Position numbers and translations under genes: made by a program. A stretch of DNA of 64,000 bases. It comes from G963663365 sp963663365. Lineage in GTDB: Bacteria; Hinthialibacterota; Hinthialibacteria; Hinthialibacterales; G963663365. Below, piece after piece: positions 51,971 to 60,178 of this stretch. The stretch is from the NCBI GenBank assembly GCA_963663365.2, contig CAXXIH010000008.1, positions 124,001 to 188,000 of the forward strand, given 5' to 3'. Position 1 is the stretch's first letter, and each line of letters starts with the position of its first letter. The notes below the pieces were generated by a model. That model saw only the letters and a list, made by a program, of their open reading frames with translations, was not told the origin of the DNA and made no database searches.

Positions 51971-52561
51971 TTAATCAAGCCATAAACCCATACCCCACAA
52001 TACAACTTCGACATTTTTATCATCGACGGGTTCTACGGCGAGGGCAACGCCGCCATCAGTATAAACACCTCTGCCATCTTGAATGGTATGCAACGGTGGA
52101 CCACATTTCGTAGTAAGTTCCTGCTTGCTGACAGAAACATTCCGATATGCTTGAACACAGCGAAATGACTCTTGGCAATAGACTCCATGGAGGATTGCTG
52201 CAATAACAACATACTCGGCAAGAAACACCGTGCCAAACAGGAGTTTATTTCTACGTTTGCGAACGGCATAAAAAATGATTTGCGGCAGAATCAGAATTCC
52301 CGCAAATGATCCCAATAATGCCGCTTGCATCATCGAAAAATAGCCGCCACCACCCGTAAGACGAATTAAAAGCATCCCGATCCAAATGGTAATTGTGCCA
52401 AGAAATTCTAACAAGAATGTATAAGAAACAGCGGTCACGGCGGCAATCGTCAAAAGCAACAGCAATGCATGACTGACCCAGGGATGGTGATTGAGCCTAT
52501 CGCGCCAAGTGTGGGACTGGGCGGATTCAGATTCCACCGAAGTTTCGATGCTGCCAGCCAT
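51971..52561 (-). CDS. Inner-membrane protein of unknown function
   Basis: A 196-residue protein with four hydrophobic segments in the first ~120 residues (near HALLLLLTIAAVTAVSYTFLL, TITIWIGMLLIRL, AALLGSFAGILILPQIIFY and LLFGTVFLAEYVVIAAILHG). A C-terminal soluble domain has two cysteines (ESFRCVQAYRN and TTKCGPPLHT). I do not recognise the family. It lies upstream of the GH116-like gene on the same strand and may be unrelated to it. Confidence 0.6.
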   Translation of the reverse strand: MAGSIETSVESESAQSHTWRDRLNHHPWVSHALLLLLTIAAVTAVSYTFLLEFLGTITIWIGMLLIRLTGGGGYFSMMQAALLGSFAGILILPQIIFYAVRKRRNKLLFGTVFLAEYVVIAAILHGVYCQESFRCVQAYRNVSVSKQELTTKCGPPLHTIQDGRGVYTDGGVALAVEPVDDKNVEVVLWGMGLWLD

Positions 52562-52635
52562 ATTTCGTCACCCCCAGATGCGGCTCAACAGGAATATTCT
52601 ATCACCTTCCTGCAAAGGCCTCAACATTTTCTCGA

Positions 52636-52664
52636 TTGACGAAACTCTCATCCTGTGATTTATT
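52636..52664 (+). promoter_or_regulatory. Predicted promoter for the small membrane protein gene
   Basis: TTGACG, a 17-base spacer and TTTATT (52659-52664) form a plausible sigma-70 promoter, with a transcript start near 52671 and the gene start at 52698. Confidence 0.4.
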
Positions 52665-52697
52665 TATGGTATTGGCATTTGCTAAGGAGCCGTTCAA

Positions 52698-52934
52698 ATG
52701 GGCAGATTATCGCAGATGTGTGTAGACGCAGTATTTATATTTTCTGTGTTTATTTGTATCGGCACGGTTTTTCAAATCCCAAAGAATATACGAACAATGC
52801 AAAGACTCCGGGCGCAAGGGGCACCGCTTAAAGAGATATTTTTGGAAATCGGCGTCACTTTGGCTTTTTGGATATTCACAATCTTCTTTATTTGGTTTTG
52901 TTTGGATATAGACCGGTTTGGAATGTTTAATTAA
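52698..52934 (+). CDS. Small two-helix membrane protein
   Basis: A 78-residue protein with two hydrophobic helices (AVFIFSVFICIGTVFQI and VTLAFWIFTIFFIWFCL) flanking a basic loop (KNIRTMQRLRAQGAPLKE). An AAGGAG site is placed eight bases before the ATG, so it is probably real. Function unknown. Its last four bases overlap the convergent sirtuin gene. Confidence 0.6.
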   Translation: MGRLSQMCVDAVFIFSVFICIGTVFQIPKNIRTMQRLRAQGAPLKEIFLEIGVTLAFWIFTIFFIWFCLDIDRFGMFN

Positions 52935-53662
52935 GAAACGGATTCAAGCAGTTGAGGGAGGATTTCGCCGGATGGGCCTTGGAGATGAACATCGGCGGAA
53001 CCGGTTAAGTCGGTGGCACGGGGATTGACCTCAACCAACAATGCGCCCCGGCTCTGAGCCTCAAGCGCGTATTGAATGATGTAATAAAAGCTAGCCTCCG
53101 TCCCAATAACAAAACAGATATCACAAGGTGCGGTATCGAGAAATCGGCGCGTATCTTCGAGCGGTTCAGGAGGCAGCATTTCACCAAACCAGACAACACC
53201 CGGACGGTAGAGCGCGCCGGAGGGATCACGAGGCGGTATTTCGGGCAAAGGGGCACGGCGGTCTATAATTTCTGTGCCATCACCCATTGAGCGCAATTTC
53301 CAGATCGAACCGTGCAGATGGATGATGTTTTGAGATCCGGCTTGCTCGTGCAGGTCATCCACATTTTGAGTTAGAACAAGCATCTCGGGGATTTGCCGCT
53401 CCATTTGCGCAAGAGCCAAATGTCCGGGATTCGGCTTGCATCCAGCGAGTTTTTGGCGGCGGGCATCGTACCATTCCCACACAAACTTGGGATCGCTATG
53501 AAAAGCCTCGGGGGTAGCCACCTTGGTAGGATCGATATTCTTCCAATGTCCATCCAAATCCCGGAATGTCGGGACACCGCTTTCCGCGGAAATGCCCGCT
53601 CCGGTAATCGCAAAGAGCCGCTTGGCTGTCTTTAGTCTTTCTTTGACCTGCTCGATGCTCAT
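52931..53662 (-). CDS. Sir2-family NAD-dependent deacylase without zinc cysteines
   Basis: A 243-residue sirtuin. The NAD site GAGISAESGVPTFR (21-34), TQNVDDLHEQAGS and catalytic H117 (HLHGS) are intact. Y65 and R68 (WYDARR) match the Tyr-x-x-Arg pair by which CobB/SIRT5-type enzymes prefer succinyl or malonyl-lysine. Between 118 and 160, where four Cys usually bind structural zinc, no cysteine exists (WKLRSMGDGTEIID... VVWFGE). It lies eight bases after the VOC gene. The ATG at 53662 is preferred over a TTG at 53674. Confidence 0.85.
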   Translation of the reverse strand: MSIEQVKERLKTAKRLFAITGAGISAESGVPTFRDLDGHWKNIDPTKVATPEAFHSDPKFVWEWYDARRQKLAGCKPNPGHLALAQMERQIPEMLVLTQNVDDLHEQAGSQNIIHLHGSIWKLRSMGDGTEIIDRRAPLPEIPPRDPSGALYRPGVVWFGEMLPPEPLEDTRRFLDTAPCDICFVIGTEASFYYIIQYALEAQSRGALLVEVNPRATDLTGSADVHLQGPSGEILPQLLESVS

Positions 53663-53670
53663 AGCCTGTT

Positions 53671-54081
53671 TCAACCCAAATCCTGGCCGTAGGAATACTC
53701 AATCGTATTCCCATCGGGATCTTCAATCAGACAAAGATAGCCAACCACTTCTCCCTCATCCCGGGGCTCCATAGTAAGACAACCTTTCTCTTTAGCTTTA
53801 GCTGCCATGGCATCGACTTCCTCACGGGATCCGACAGCGAAACCGAGATGATTGATCGGCTTTAGAACGCCTACCGGCTCTTTTTCGCGCTCCAAAAGCA
53901 CGATCACAAAGCGTTTCCGGTTATCCTCATCCCCCATCCAGGCAACGACATCGCCATCGTCTTCCACACGACGATGCACACAAACCAGATCGGTGAACTC
54001 GCGGTAAAACGCCATGCTTCTTTCAAGATTCGAAACGACCAAAGCGATATGAGTTAGTTTTGTCTGGCCTTTTTCCAGCAT
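53671..54081 (-). CDS. VOC-superfamily (glyoxalase-like) protein
   Basis: About 136 residues with two beta-alpha-beta-beta-beta halves. Possible metal ligands are His in LTHIALVV, His in NHLGFAV and Glu in DPDGNTIEYSYG, the usual glyoxalase/dioxygenase pattern. The substrate is unknown. A purine-rich GGGGGA just before two adjacent ATGs (54084, 54081) suggests starting at the second; a longer frame to 54153 is unlikely. It precedes the sirtuin gene in the same unit. Confidence 0.75.
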   Translation of the reverse strand: MLEKGQTKLTHIALVVSNLERSMAFYREFTDLVCVHRRVEDDGDVVAWMGDEDNRKRFVIVLLEREKEPVGVLKPINHLGFAVGSREEVDAMAAKAKEKGCLTMEPRDEGEVVGYLCLIEDPDGNTIEYSYGQDLG

Positions 54082-54214
54082 CATTCCCCCATTGCGGCAA
54101 CTGAACAGAATCCACAAGGCTACATCGATAGGCCCGTCAGATTTGCGGATCATCCGCTAGCATGACAGAGATAACATCCCAATGGCAACCGATAAAAAAG
54201 CCTTCGTGCCTGTC

Positions 54215-57211
54215 TTAGGGCGCTTGCCCTTCATTGGCCCGGCCCGGCTCCCAATCGCTATTCCCGCCCTGAATCCCCCAATCTTTTTCCGTATTTTGCA
54301 GGTAATAAAGCAAGGTGGGAGCATTCCAAAAGCAGTTCAATACGGAATTGAACGTCTTCTCCTGAACGGCTTGATTCCAAGCGCCGACTGCACATTGCAA
54401 TATTCCAGGATCACCCGTGAGTTCGTAAGCATAAAACAGTGCAGGCGCAATCAGGATGTGGTAACCGCTTGTCTTCTCAAAATGGGGATTGTGTGAATAG
54501 CCATAGATGTCGCCGGGAACATCGGGAGTCATGTTTTCAGTGATAATCGATTCCGCTTGTCCAACCAAAAGTTGGGCGGCCAATAAGTCACCGCTTTGAC
54601 GGTAATAAAGGTACAAAGGCTCCATTAACTGAGCATTCATCCAGGGGACATTGCCCCGGTAATTCATATTGCCGTGCACTTCGGGATAAGTTCCCCGGCG
54701 CAGATCGATATGCGATGCGGCATCGCGGACTAATTCAGCTGCATAATTGAGATAACGGCGGTCCCAAGTTTCATCATAGGCATAGGCCATGCTTGATAGC
54801 ACGCCGGCATGGTCACGCACTGAACCGGAACCAATGCCGATACGGTGTTCGATAATTGCATCGGCCATCGCCAACGCGGCATCGCGATAGTCTCGATTGC
54901 CCGAAAGCCGCCAAGCACGTACCAACCCACCCAGTCGAAGCATGGCTGCCCACGGCCCCGGCTCGGTGTGGTTTTTGCCATAATGATGTGCGAGGCCGGG
55001 CTGACCGGACTTGGCCGTGGGTGAATGAATGACATCAACATCGATATAGTGATCGGCAACCTCTTCCAGACGATCAAACCAAGCGCCGCCGCCGGTCATC
55101 AGATAAGCGCTGGATAGCCCCTTCATGATATCGTAATAGTTATTGCGCCAAGTGTTCTCTTCTTTGTTGTAGTAGTAGTCCCCGAAATCCCGGATGCCGT
55201 ATCCAGGTTCGTTAGGAATTGAATCTCCATCCTTGTAGTTATCACGGAAATAGTCCAATAACGCAGTACGGCCCGGCTCAACAAGTTCTTCAACTGTGGC
55301 GGCATAGCCCATGCCCCCACTACGGCATACCCAATCGGCGTTAAACAAACGAGGAGGATTTTGGAAACATTGGGCCAGAAGATTGGCATCTTCTGAAGAA
55401 ATATCCATCGGCAGCACGCCGATTAAAATCCGATGGGTTTTGGCTTCACCAGGAACCATTCGGTAAGGATCACCGCCTGCTGGACGGGCAAACATATCTA
55501 ATGAGACGCCAAATGAAGTAAACTCAATACGCTTGGGAAACTGCTGCCAAAAATCCTTTATCCCCCACAGCAATGCGCCGTTTTCGCTTCGATGTTCAAC
55601 AAAGCCTTCGAATTTTTTTCCTTGAGTTTGGGCTTGTCCGGCAATTTCCAGAGCAAAAGCGTCCACTTCCGGCTGAGTAATATGGGACAAAGTACGACCA
55701 GGCAGATGATAAAGAGTTTCATGCGGCAAAAGCCGTAAGTCTGTATTCCCATACCGGGGAACGTCGGCCATAAGTGTGAATGTTTCAATCTCGATGGTCT
55801 CGGCGGAATCGTTATAGATGCGATATTTCAATTCCAGCGCAGGCGATGAAGAAACAGCCACAAGTTCGGCTTCAAAACGTCCAAATGAATCCTCATTTAA
55901 CAAGCTTTGCATTTTTCCGGTTAACCGGACCGAAGCACGTTGGGGGCCATGCTCCAGCACGTTAAATGTATCCCATTGTCCCAAGTACGTACTGCCATTA
56001 GCCAGGGTTATGAGACACCCAAGGTCGTGTAATGCCGGACGATGCTCATCAGTCAGGAAAAGGCTGTCAATGAGCCTCGTATTCGAGCCGCCGATTTCAA
56101 ATTCGTAATATGGATTGTGGATAGTAAACGTGTTTTCAATAGAATCGACATGAACCGTCTCTCGTGGCTTGTAGGAAGGCCCCCCGACACGTGAGAAGTG
56201 CAGCCGCCACGCACTGTCCTTTGAGCCATACCCCGTAAAATCCAGAAGAATCCAGCGAACGCTGCCATCGCTCCAATGGTTAAGTACCTGCGCTTGAAGG
56301 GGCACAGTTTTCTGCCCCGGTCCGGTTAGGCGCAATCCTTCCAGGGTTTCAATCGTGCCGGGAGGAACAGAAATGCCACATCGAACCGGATAGCCAAATG
56401 AAGGAAACTCCGTTTCGTCATCCCAATGCAGAACCACCTCATACCCCATAGGCGAGCCGTAATCGGAAGACAAGCGCCGGGCATGATGCCGCCGTTCAAC
56501 AGTCTCGGCCAAAGGCCGCACGGATTCGGAGACGGTACTTGTGTTGGCAGCCTCCAAAAATACATCACCCCACCAAACATGAGTCATAAAACGTTTGGGG
56601 TCTCCCGGCTTTTTGGCTTGTGTTTCTGTTGTTCCGATATGCAGCAGGTCGCCATCCAATTCGACATCGACGCCATGACGGTCGAATACACGCAATATCA
56701 ATTCAAACGGATGTCCAGGCTGAACATACGGCGTAAGATCAACATGTATCACACCATCCGCCTGAGGCGGATTTTCATCGGCAACATCCGATTCCCATAT
56801 AACTTGGCCATCCACCAAGACCTGCTTAAACCTGTGCCCGGTATATTGCTCCATGCCGAGCCAATCATCGGGTTTAGGCCGCCAATCACTGGCCGCGTAG
56901 TCATCGGCGGCATAGAAACGGAGCGTGCAAGGCGGCGTAAAAGTCTGTGGAATCGTGACCATCCGCTTAAGTGCGCCAAAATCTCCTGTCGAGGCGTGTT
57001 CCCAGGGATGGGCAATCCAAGCGAGGCTTCGTCTGTCAATTCTGTGGAAGTAAGAACCTTGTGAACTGAAATGCCAGGTATCGGGCCAATCGATTTGCAG
57101 ATTCAACGGTTCCGATGCACGCGCTGCAAATGCACAATCGGTAGAAATAAGCAGGGATAGGCTAAGGCAGATAAAGAGACTGAATTGTGCAAAAAACGAA
57201 TGGTATCGCAT
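54215..57211 (-). CDS. Secreted YetA/PcRGLX-like RIFT-barrel protein (exo-rhamnogalacturonan lyase-like)
   Basis: A 998-residue protein with a Sec signal peptide (LFICLSLSLLISTDCAFAA). An N-terminal beta domain is followed by the RIFT-barrel signature FPVRCGISVPPGTIETLEGLRL, QAQVLNHWSDGSVRWILLDFTG and later GGSNTRLIDSLFL. An alpha/alpha toroid-like C-terminal half has repeated Trp/His/Tyr motifs such as YYNKEENTWRNNYYDIMKGLSSAYLMTGGG and HHYGKNHTEPGPWAAMLRLGGLVRAWRLSG. This layout matches the exo-rhamnogalacturonan lyase family, though the specificity is unproven. The gene is divergent from the M15-type peptidase gene. Confidence 0.72.
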   Translation of the reverse strand: MRYHSFFAQFSLFICLSLSLLISTDCAFAARASEPLNLQIDWPDTWHFSSQGSYFHRIDRRSLAWIAHPWEHASTGDFGALKRMVTIPQTFTPPCTLRFYAADDYAASDWRPKPDDWLGMEQYTGHRFKQVLVDGQVIWESDVADENPPQADGVIHVDLTPYVQPGHPFELILRVFDRHGVDVELDGDLLHIGTTETQAKKPGDPKRFMTHVWWGDVFLEAANTSTVSESVRPLAETVERRHHARRLSSDYGSPMGYEVVLHWDDETEFPSFGYPVRCGISVPPGTIETLEGLRLTGPGQKTVPLQAQVLNHWSDGSVRWILLDFTGYGSKDSAWRLHFSRVGGPSYKPRETVHVDSIENTFTIHNPYYEFEIGGSNTRLIDSLFLTDEHRPALHDLGCLITLANGSTYLGQWDTFNVLEHGPQRASVRLTGKMQSLLNEDSFGRFEAELVAVSSSPALELKYRIYNDSAETIEIETFTLMADVPRYGNTDLRLLPHETLYHLPGRTLSHITQPEVDAFALEIAGQAQTQGKKFEGFVEHRSENGALLWGIKDFWQQFPKRIEFTSFGVSLDMFARPAGGDPYRMVPGEAKTHRILIGVLPMDISSEDANLLAQCFQNPPRLFNADWVCRSGGMGYAATVEELVEPGRTALLDYFRDNYKDGDSIPNEPGYGIRDFGDYYYNKEENTWRNNYYDIMKGLSSAYLMTGGGAWFDRLEEVADHYIDVDVIHSPTAKSGQPGLAHHYGKNHTEPGPWAAMLRLGGLVRAWRLSGNRDYRDAALAMADAIIEHRIGIGSGSVRDHAGVLSSMAYAYDETWDRRYLNYAAELVRDAASHIDLRRGTYPEVHGNMNYRGNVPWMNAQLMEPLYLYYRQSGDLLAAQLLVGQAESIITENMTPDVPGDIYGYSHNPHFEKTSGYHILIAPALFYAYELTGDPGILQCAVGAWNQAVQEKTFNSVLNCFWNAPTLLYYLQNTEKDWGIQGGNSDWEPGRANEGQAP

Positions 57212-57375
57212 GGTACTCGCTGGGCCTTTTGCACATTGTGACGGATGAGGGCCAGGAATGCGAGAGTATGCGCATCAGGAAGCATGGGAAGGAATCCGTG
57301 CGAAAGGGTAATGTAGCCGCTACAGTAAGGGCATGCTGATTGATGCGTTTTATTTGATGTTGAGGACATAAGATC

Positions 57376-58632
57376 GTGACCAAGGAAAAAACAACCAGCG
57401 CCGGCAGGAAAATCTATACAGTCGCTTGCGTCGTTCTAATGGCCGCCATGGCATCGGCGGTGGCATTCAAAGTCTTGGCAGGGGGAACCCGTGAGCCCCT
57501 GATTCAAGATTTCGACCAAGGAGCAACCGTGCTCTGCCCCGATGACCGTCTCGGTGGCGAAGTGACTTTGTTGTACGATCCCTCGCGGCCCTGGGAGCTA
57601 CGGTACACCTTGCCGGAGATGTCACCACCTTCCGGGGGGGAATACAAACAACCGGAAATCAAAACGCATTGGGAAGCAAGCGCCGGAACGATTCAAGCAG
57701 AGGGGAATACAAAGGCCTTTTGGACCCCCGGAAATACATCGGGTCTACACACAGTTCATGTGACCATTGAGGTACTGTACCTCCCCAAAGAAGAGAGTGG
57801 ATTAAACAGTCCGCGGCCGGTTTGTCGTCGTTACCATGCCTCACGGCGATTTTTGCAGCCCAAACGGCAAGTGGTTCAACCCGGAGCAAAAACGTTCATC
57901 GGCGCACCTGAGGGTTACGATAAATTCCTTGTTGGGCGATATCCCGATCCACGTAATCCAAAGGATTTGGAAAATTCATCTACTCCGCAACGTATTACAT
58001 CACATCCCGAAACTTTTTCGCCCCCGCAGTATTGGTACCGTGTCGATGATGAAACCAAAAACCTGCGTATCAGCCGGAGTTATACCTTAGGGGAGTTCGA
58101 CCTCAATCGAGCCTATCGCCCGGATTGGCCATGGCCGGGATATATCGCGCTGGACGTGAATATTGTGCAGAAACTGGAAGAACTGGCCGATCTCATGCGC
58201 GAAGCCGGTGAGAAGATTACCAAATTCGACATCATCTATGGTTACCGTTCACCCGCCTATAATTTGGGTGCGCGGGCTGAAGATGACGATAAGACACTTA
58301 AAAGTTCCTGGTCTTTGCACATGTACGGGATGGCCGCGGATATCATTGTTGATGAAGATGACGATGGAATCATCGACGATCTCGACCGGGATGGGAAGAT
58401 CGGGAGAGATGACGGGTACGATGACGCCAAGGTAATCCGCAAATATGTTCGGCAATTGGATAAGAAATACCTAAGCATGAAAAGCCCGCTACTAGGTGCG
58501 AATTTTGTCTATAGACATCACGATTTTTGGGAACGAGAACCACAGACACCATACATTCATATCGATGTGCGCGGCTTTGCACGGGAGAATGGAACGCTGA
58601 TCGAATACGACGTCCCAAGTACAATTGATTAA
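57376..58632 (+). CDS. Exported M15-family (Peptidase_M15_3/YcbK-like) protein with EF-hand insert
   Basis: A 418-residue protein starting with GTG, with a membrane or export helix (about 11-32). After ~240 residues of unassigned sequence comes an M15-type domain: IYGYRSPAYNLGARAEDDD, then HMYGMAAD (H315 and D322, a His-x6-Asp zinc site) and the last ligand H395 (PYIHIDVRG). Between them, residues 326-346 hold two interleaved EF-hand-like loops (D-x-D-x-D-G at 326-331 and 335-340), not usual in this family. It probably cuts peptidoglycan peptide bridges. Calcium dependence is inferred. Confidence 0.75.
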   Translation: MTKEKTTSAGRKIYTVACVVLMAAMASAVAFKVLAGGTREPLIQDFDQGATVLCPDDRLGGEVTLLYDPSRPWELRYTLPEMSPPSGGEYKQPEIKTHWEASAGTIQAEGNTKAFWTPGNTSGLHTVHVTIEVLYLPKEESGLNSPRPVCRRYHASRRFLQPKRQVVQPGAKTFIGAPEGYDKFLVGRYPDPRNPKDLENSSTPQRITSHPETFSPPQYWYRVDDETKNLRISRSYTLGEFDLNRAYRPDWPWPGYIALDVNIVQKLEELADLMREAGEKITKFDIIYGYRSPAYNLGARAEDDDKTLKSSWSLHMYGMAADIIVDEDDDGIIDDLDRDGKIGRDDGYDDAKVIRKYVRQLDKKYLSMKSPLLGANFVYRHHDFWEREPQTPYIHIDVRGFARENGTLIEYDVPSTID

Positions 58633-58680
58633 TGCTGCCCAATGCAACCGAAGACCATTGAGACATGGAAAGAGGCTCAA

Positions 58681-60132
58681 ATGACAGATGAGAAATCATC
58701 ATTCCCGAACTCATTGGGACGCAGGCGCTTTGTAACGGCTGCGGGCGGTGCCGGTGCATGGTTGGCAGCAGCAGGAACAGTCAATGGAGACGAGGTCACG
58801 AAATTCGGTACAGCCGGTGATGGGGTAAAAGACGATACTGAAGCGATTCAGCGTGCAATAGACTCCGGAACAGGCGGCGTTTTCTTTCCAAAAGGTGCTT
58901 ACCGTATCACCAAACCGATTGAGATCGATCTTGCCAAAGTTCAACTCACTTCTTTGCTGGGTACGGGCACGGCGCGAATTATCATGGAGGGGGCAGGCCC
59001 CGCTTTTCATTTTATTGGCACACACACCGGAAGCGCCAATCCCGAAAGTTTTCATGAACGGGTGTGGGATGCTGAACGTTTTCCTTTGGTTTCAGGAATC
59101 GAGATTTTCGGCAGCCATGACGAAGCCGTAGGTATCCGGTTTCAAAAAATCATGCAACCAACCGTGACTGGGGTATTGATCCGTCGCTGCAAGATTGCCT
59201 TGCATTTCGTTGAACGGAACCGCAATCCGATTGTCGATTCATGTCATATCTATCATAACCGGGAAATCGGAATTTATTTTGACCATGTTGACTTGCACCA
59301 GGCGATCATTTCGAATAGCCACATCAGTTACAATGCACATGCAGGGATTTACTTTCATGGTGGTGCGTTGCGGAATTTCCAAATCGTAGGCAACGATATT
59401 GAATATAACTACGACTTGGAGCATGAGGGCTCAGCAGATATTTTGATGGATCACCGTGAAGACAATACATTCCGGGAAGGCACAATTGTTGGAAATACGA
59501 TTCAGGCGGTCCCCTCCCCCGGTGGTGCGAATATCCGGTTCTTAGGTGGTAAGGATTTACTCACGGGAGGATTGTTGGCCATCACCGGGAATTTAATCGG
59601 AAGCCAGACAGATAATATTCATCTCAGTAATTGCCGTGGCGTAACCGTAAGCGGCAATTCGATATACAGCGCCGCCCGAAATAGCATCCATCTTGAAAAA
59701 TGTCACAACATAACCATCGGTGATAATGCCATCGATTGGAATCCCAATCATAATGAAAAGAAAATGGCCGATGGAATCTGCATTGAGGATTCCCATGGTG
59801 TGAGTATCGGTAATACGATTATTGAGGACAGCCACTTGGGATCCGCAGAGAGCGGAGGAACGATAACGATACGCCGCAGCAGTGATGTAAGTCTCAGCAA
59901 CTGCCAAATACTCGATCCCCAATATCGAGGTATTGTGCTTGAGAATTCATCACGCTGCCGAATCGCCAACAGCACAATCGCCGACCGGCTTCAACCTCGC
60001 CGAATGCTGGCATCAATCGAAGCCGATTCAGACTGCAAAGACACTATCATTGCCAACAATTACATTTCATCCGGAAGCCTGCGGGTGCCCGAAGGTGCGG
60101 CGATATTCAATGGGAATATCGAAATCGAGTAA
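58681..60132 (+). CDS. Tat-exported right-handed beta-helix (pectate-lyase-like) protein
   Basis: A 483-residue protein. A twin-Arg leader (SLGRRRFVTAAGGAGAWLAAAG) is followed by the typical start of glycan-active beta-helices (FGTAGDGVKDDTEAIQRAIDSG GTGGVFFPKGAYRI in effect). Many strand repeats of N-x-[IV]-x-x-[ND] type follow (RCKIALHFVERNRNPIVDSCHIYHNREIGIYFDHVD and onward). Catalytic residues cannot be assigned. The start at 58681 has AGAGG six bases upstream. It lies 48 bases after the M15-type gene and may be cotranscribed. Confidence 0.8.
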   Translation: MTDEKSSFPNSLGRRRFVTAAGGAGAWLAAAGTVNGDEVTKFGTAGDGVKDDTEAIQRAIDSGTGGVFFPKGAYRITKPIEIDLAKVQLTSLLGTGTARIIMEGAGPAFHFIGTHTGSANPESFHERVWDAERFPLVSGIEIFGSHDEAVGIRFQKIMQPTVTGVLIRRCKIALHFVERNRNPIVDSCHIYHNREIGIYFDHVDLHQAIISNSHISYNAHAGIYFHGGALRNFQIVGNDIEYNYDLEHEGSADILMDHREDNTFREGTIVGNTIQAVPSPGGANIRFLGGKDLLTGGLLAITGNLIGSQTDNIHLSNCRGVTVSGNSIYSAARNSIHLEKCHNITIGDNAIDWNPNHNEKKMADGICIEDSHGVSIGNTIIEDSHLGSAESGGTITIRRSSDVSLSNCQILDPQYRGIVLENSSRCRIANSTIADRLQPRRMLASIEADSDCKDTIIANNYISSGSLRVPEGAAIFNGNIEIE

Positions 60133-60178
60133 GAGATGCCGATCTTTGTTCGTGTATTTATGCCTTTATACGAGGCGA

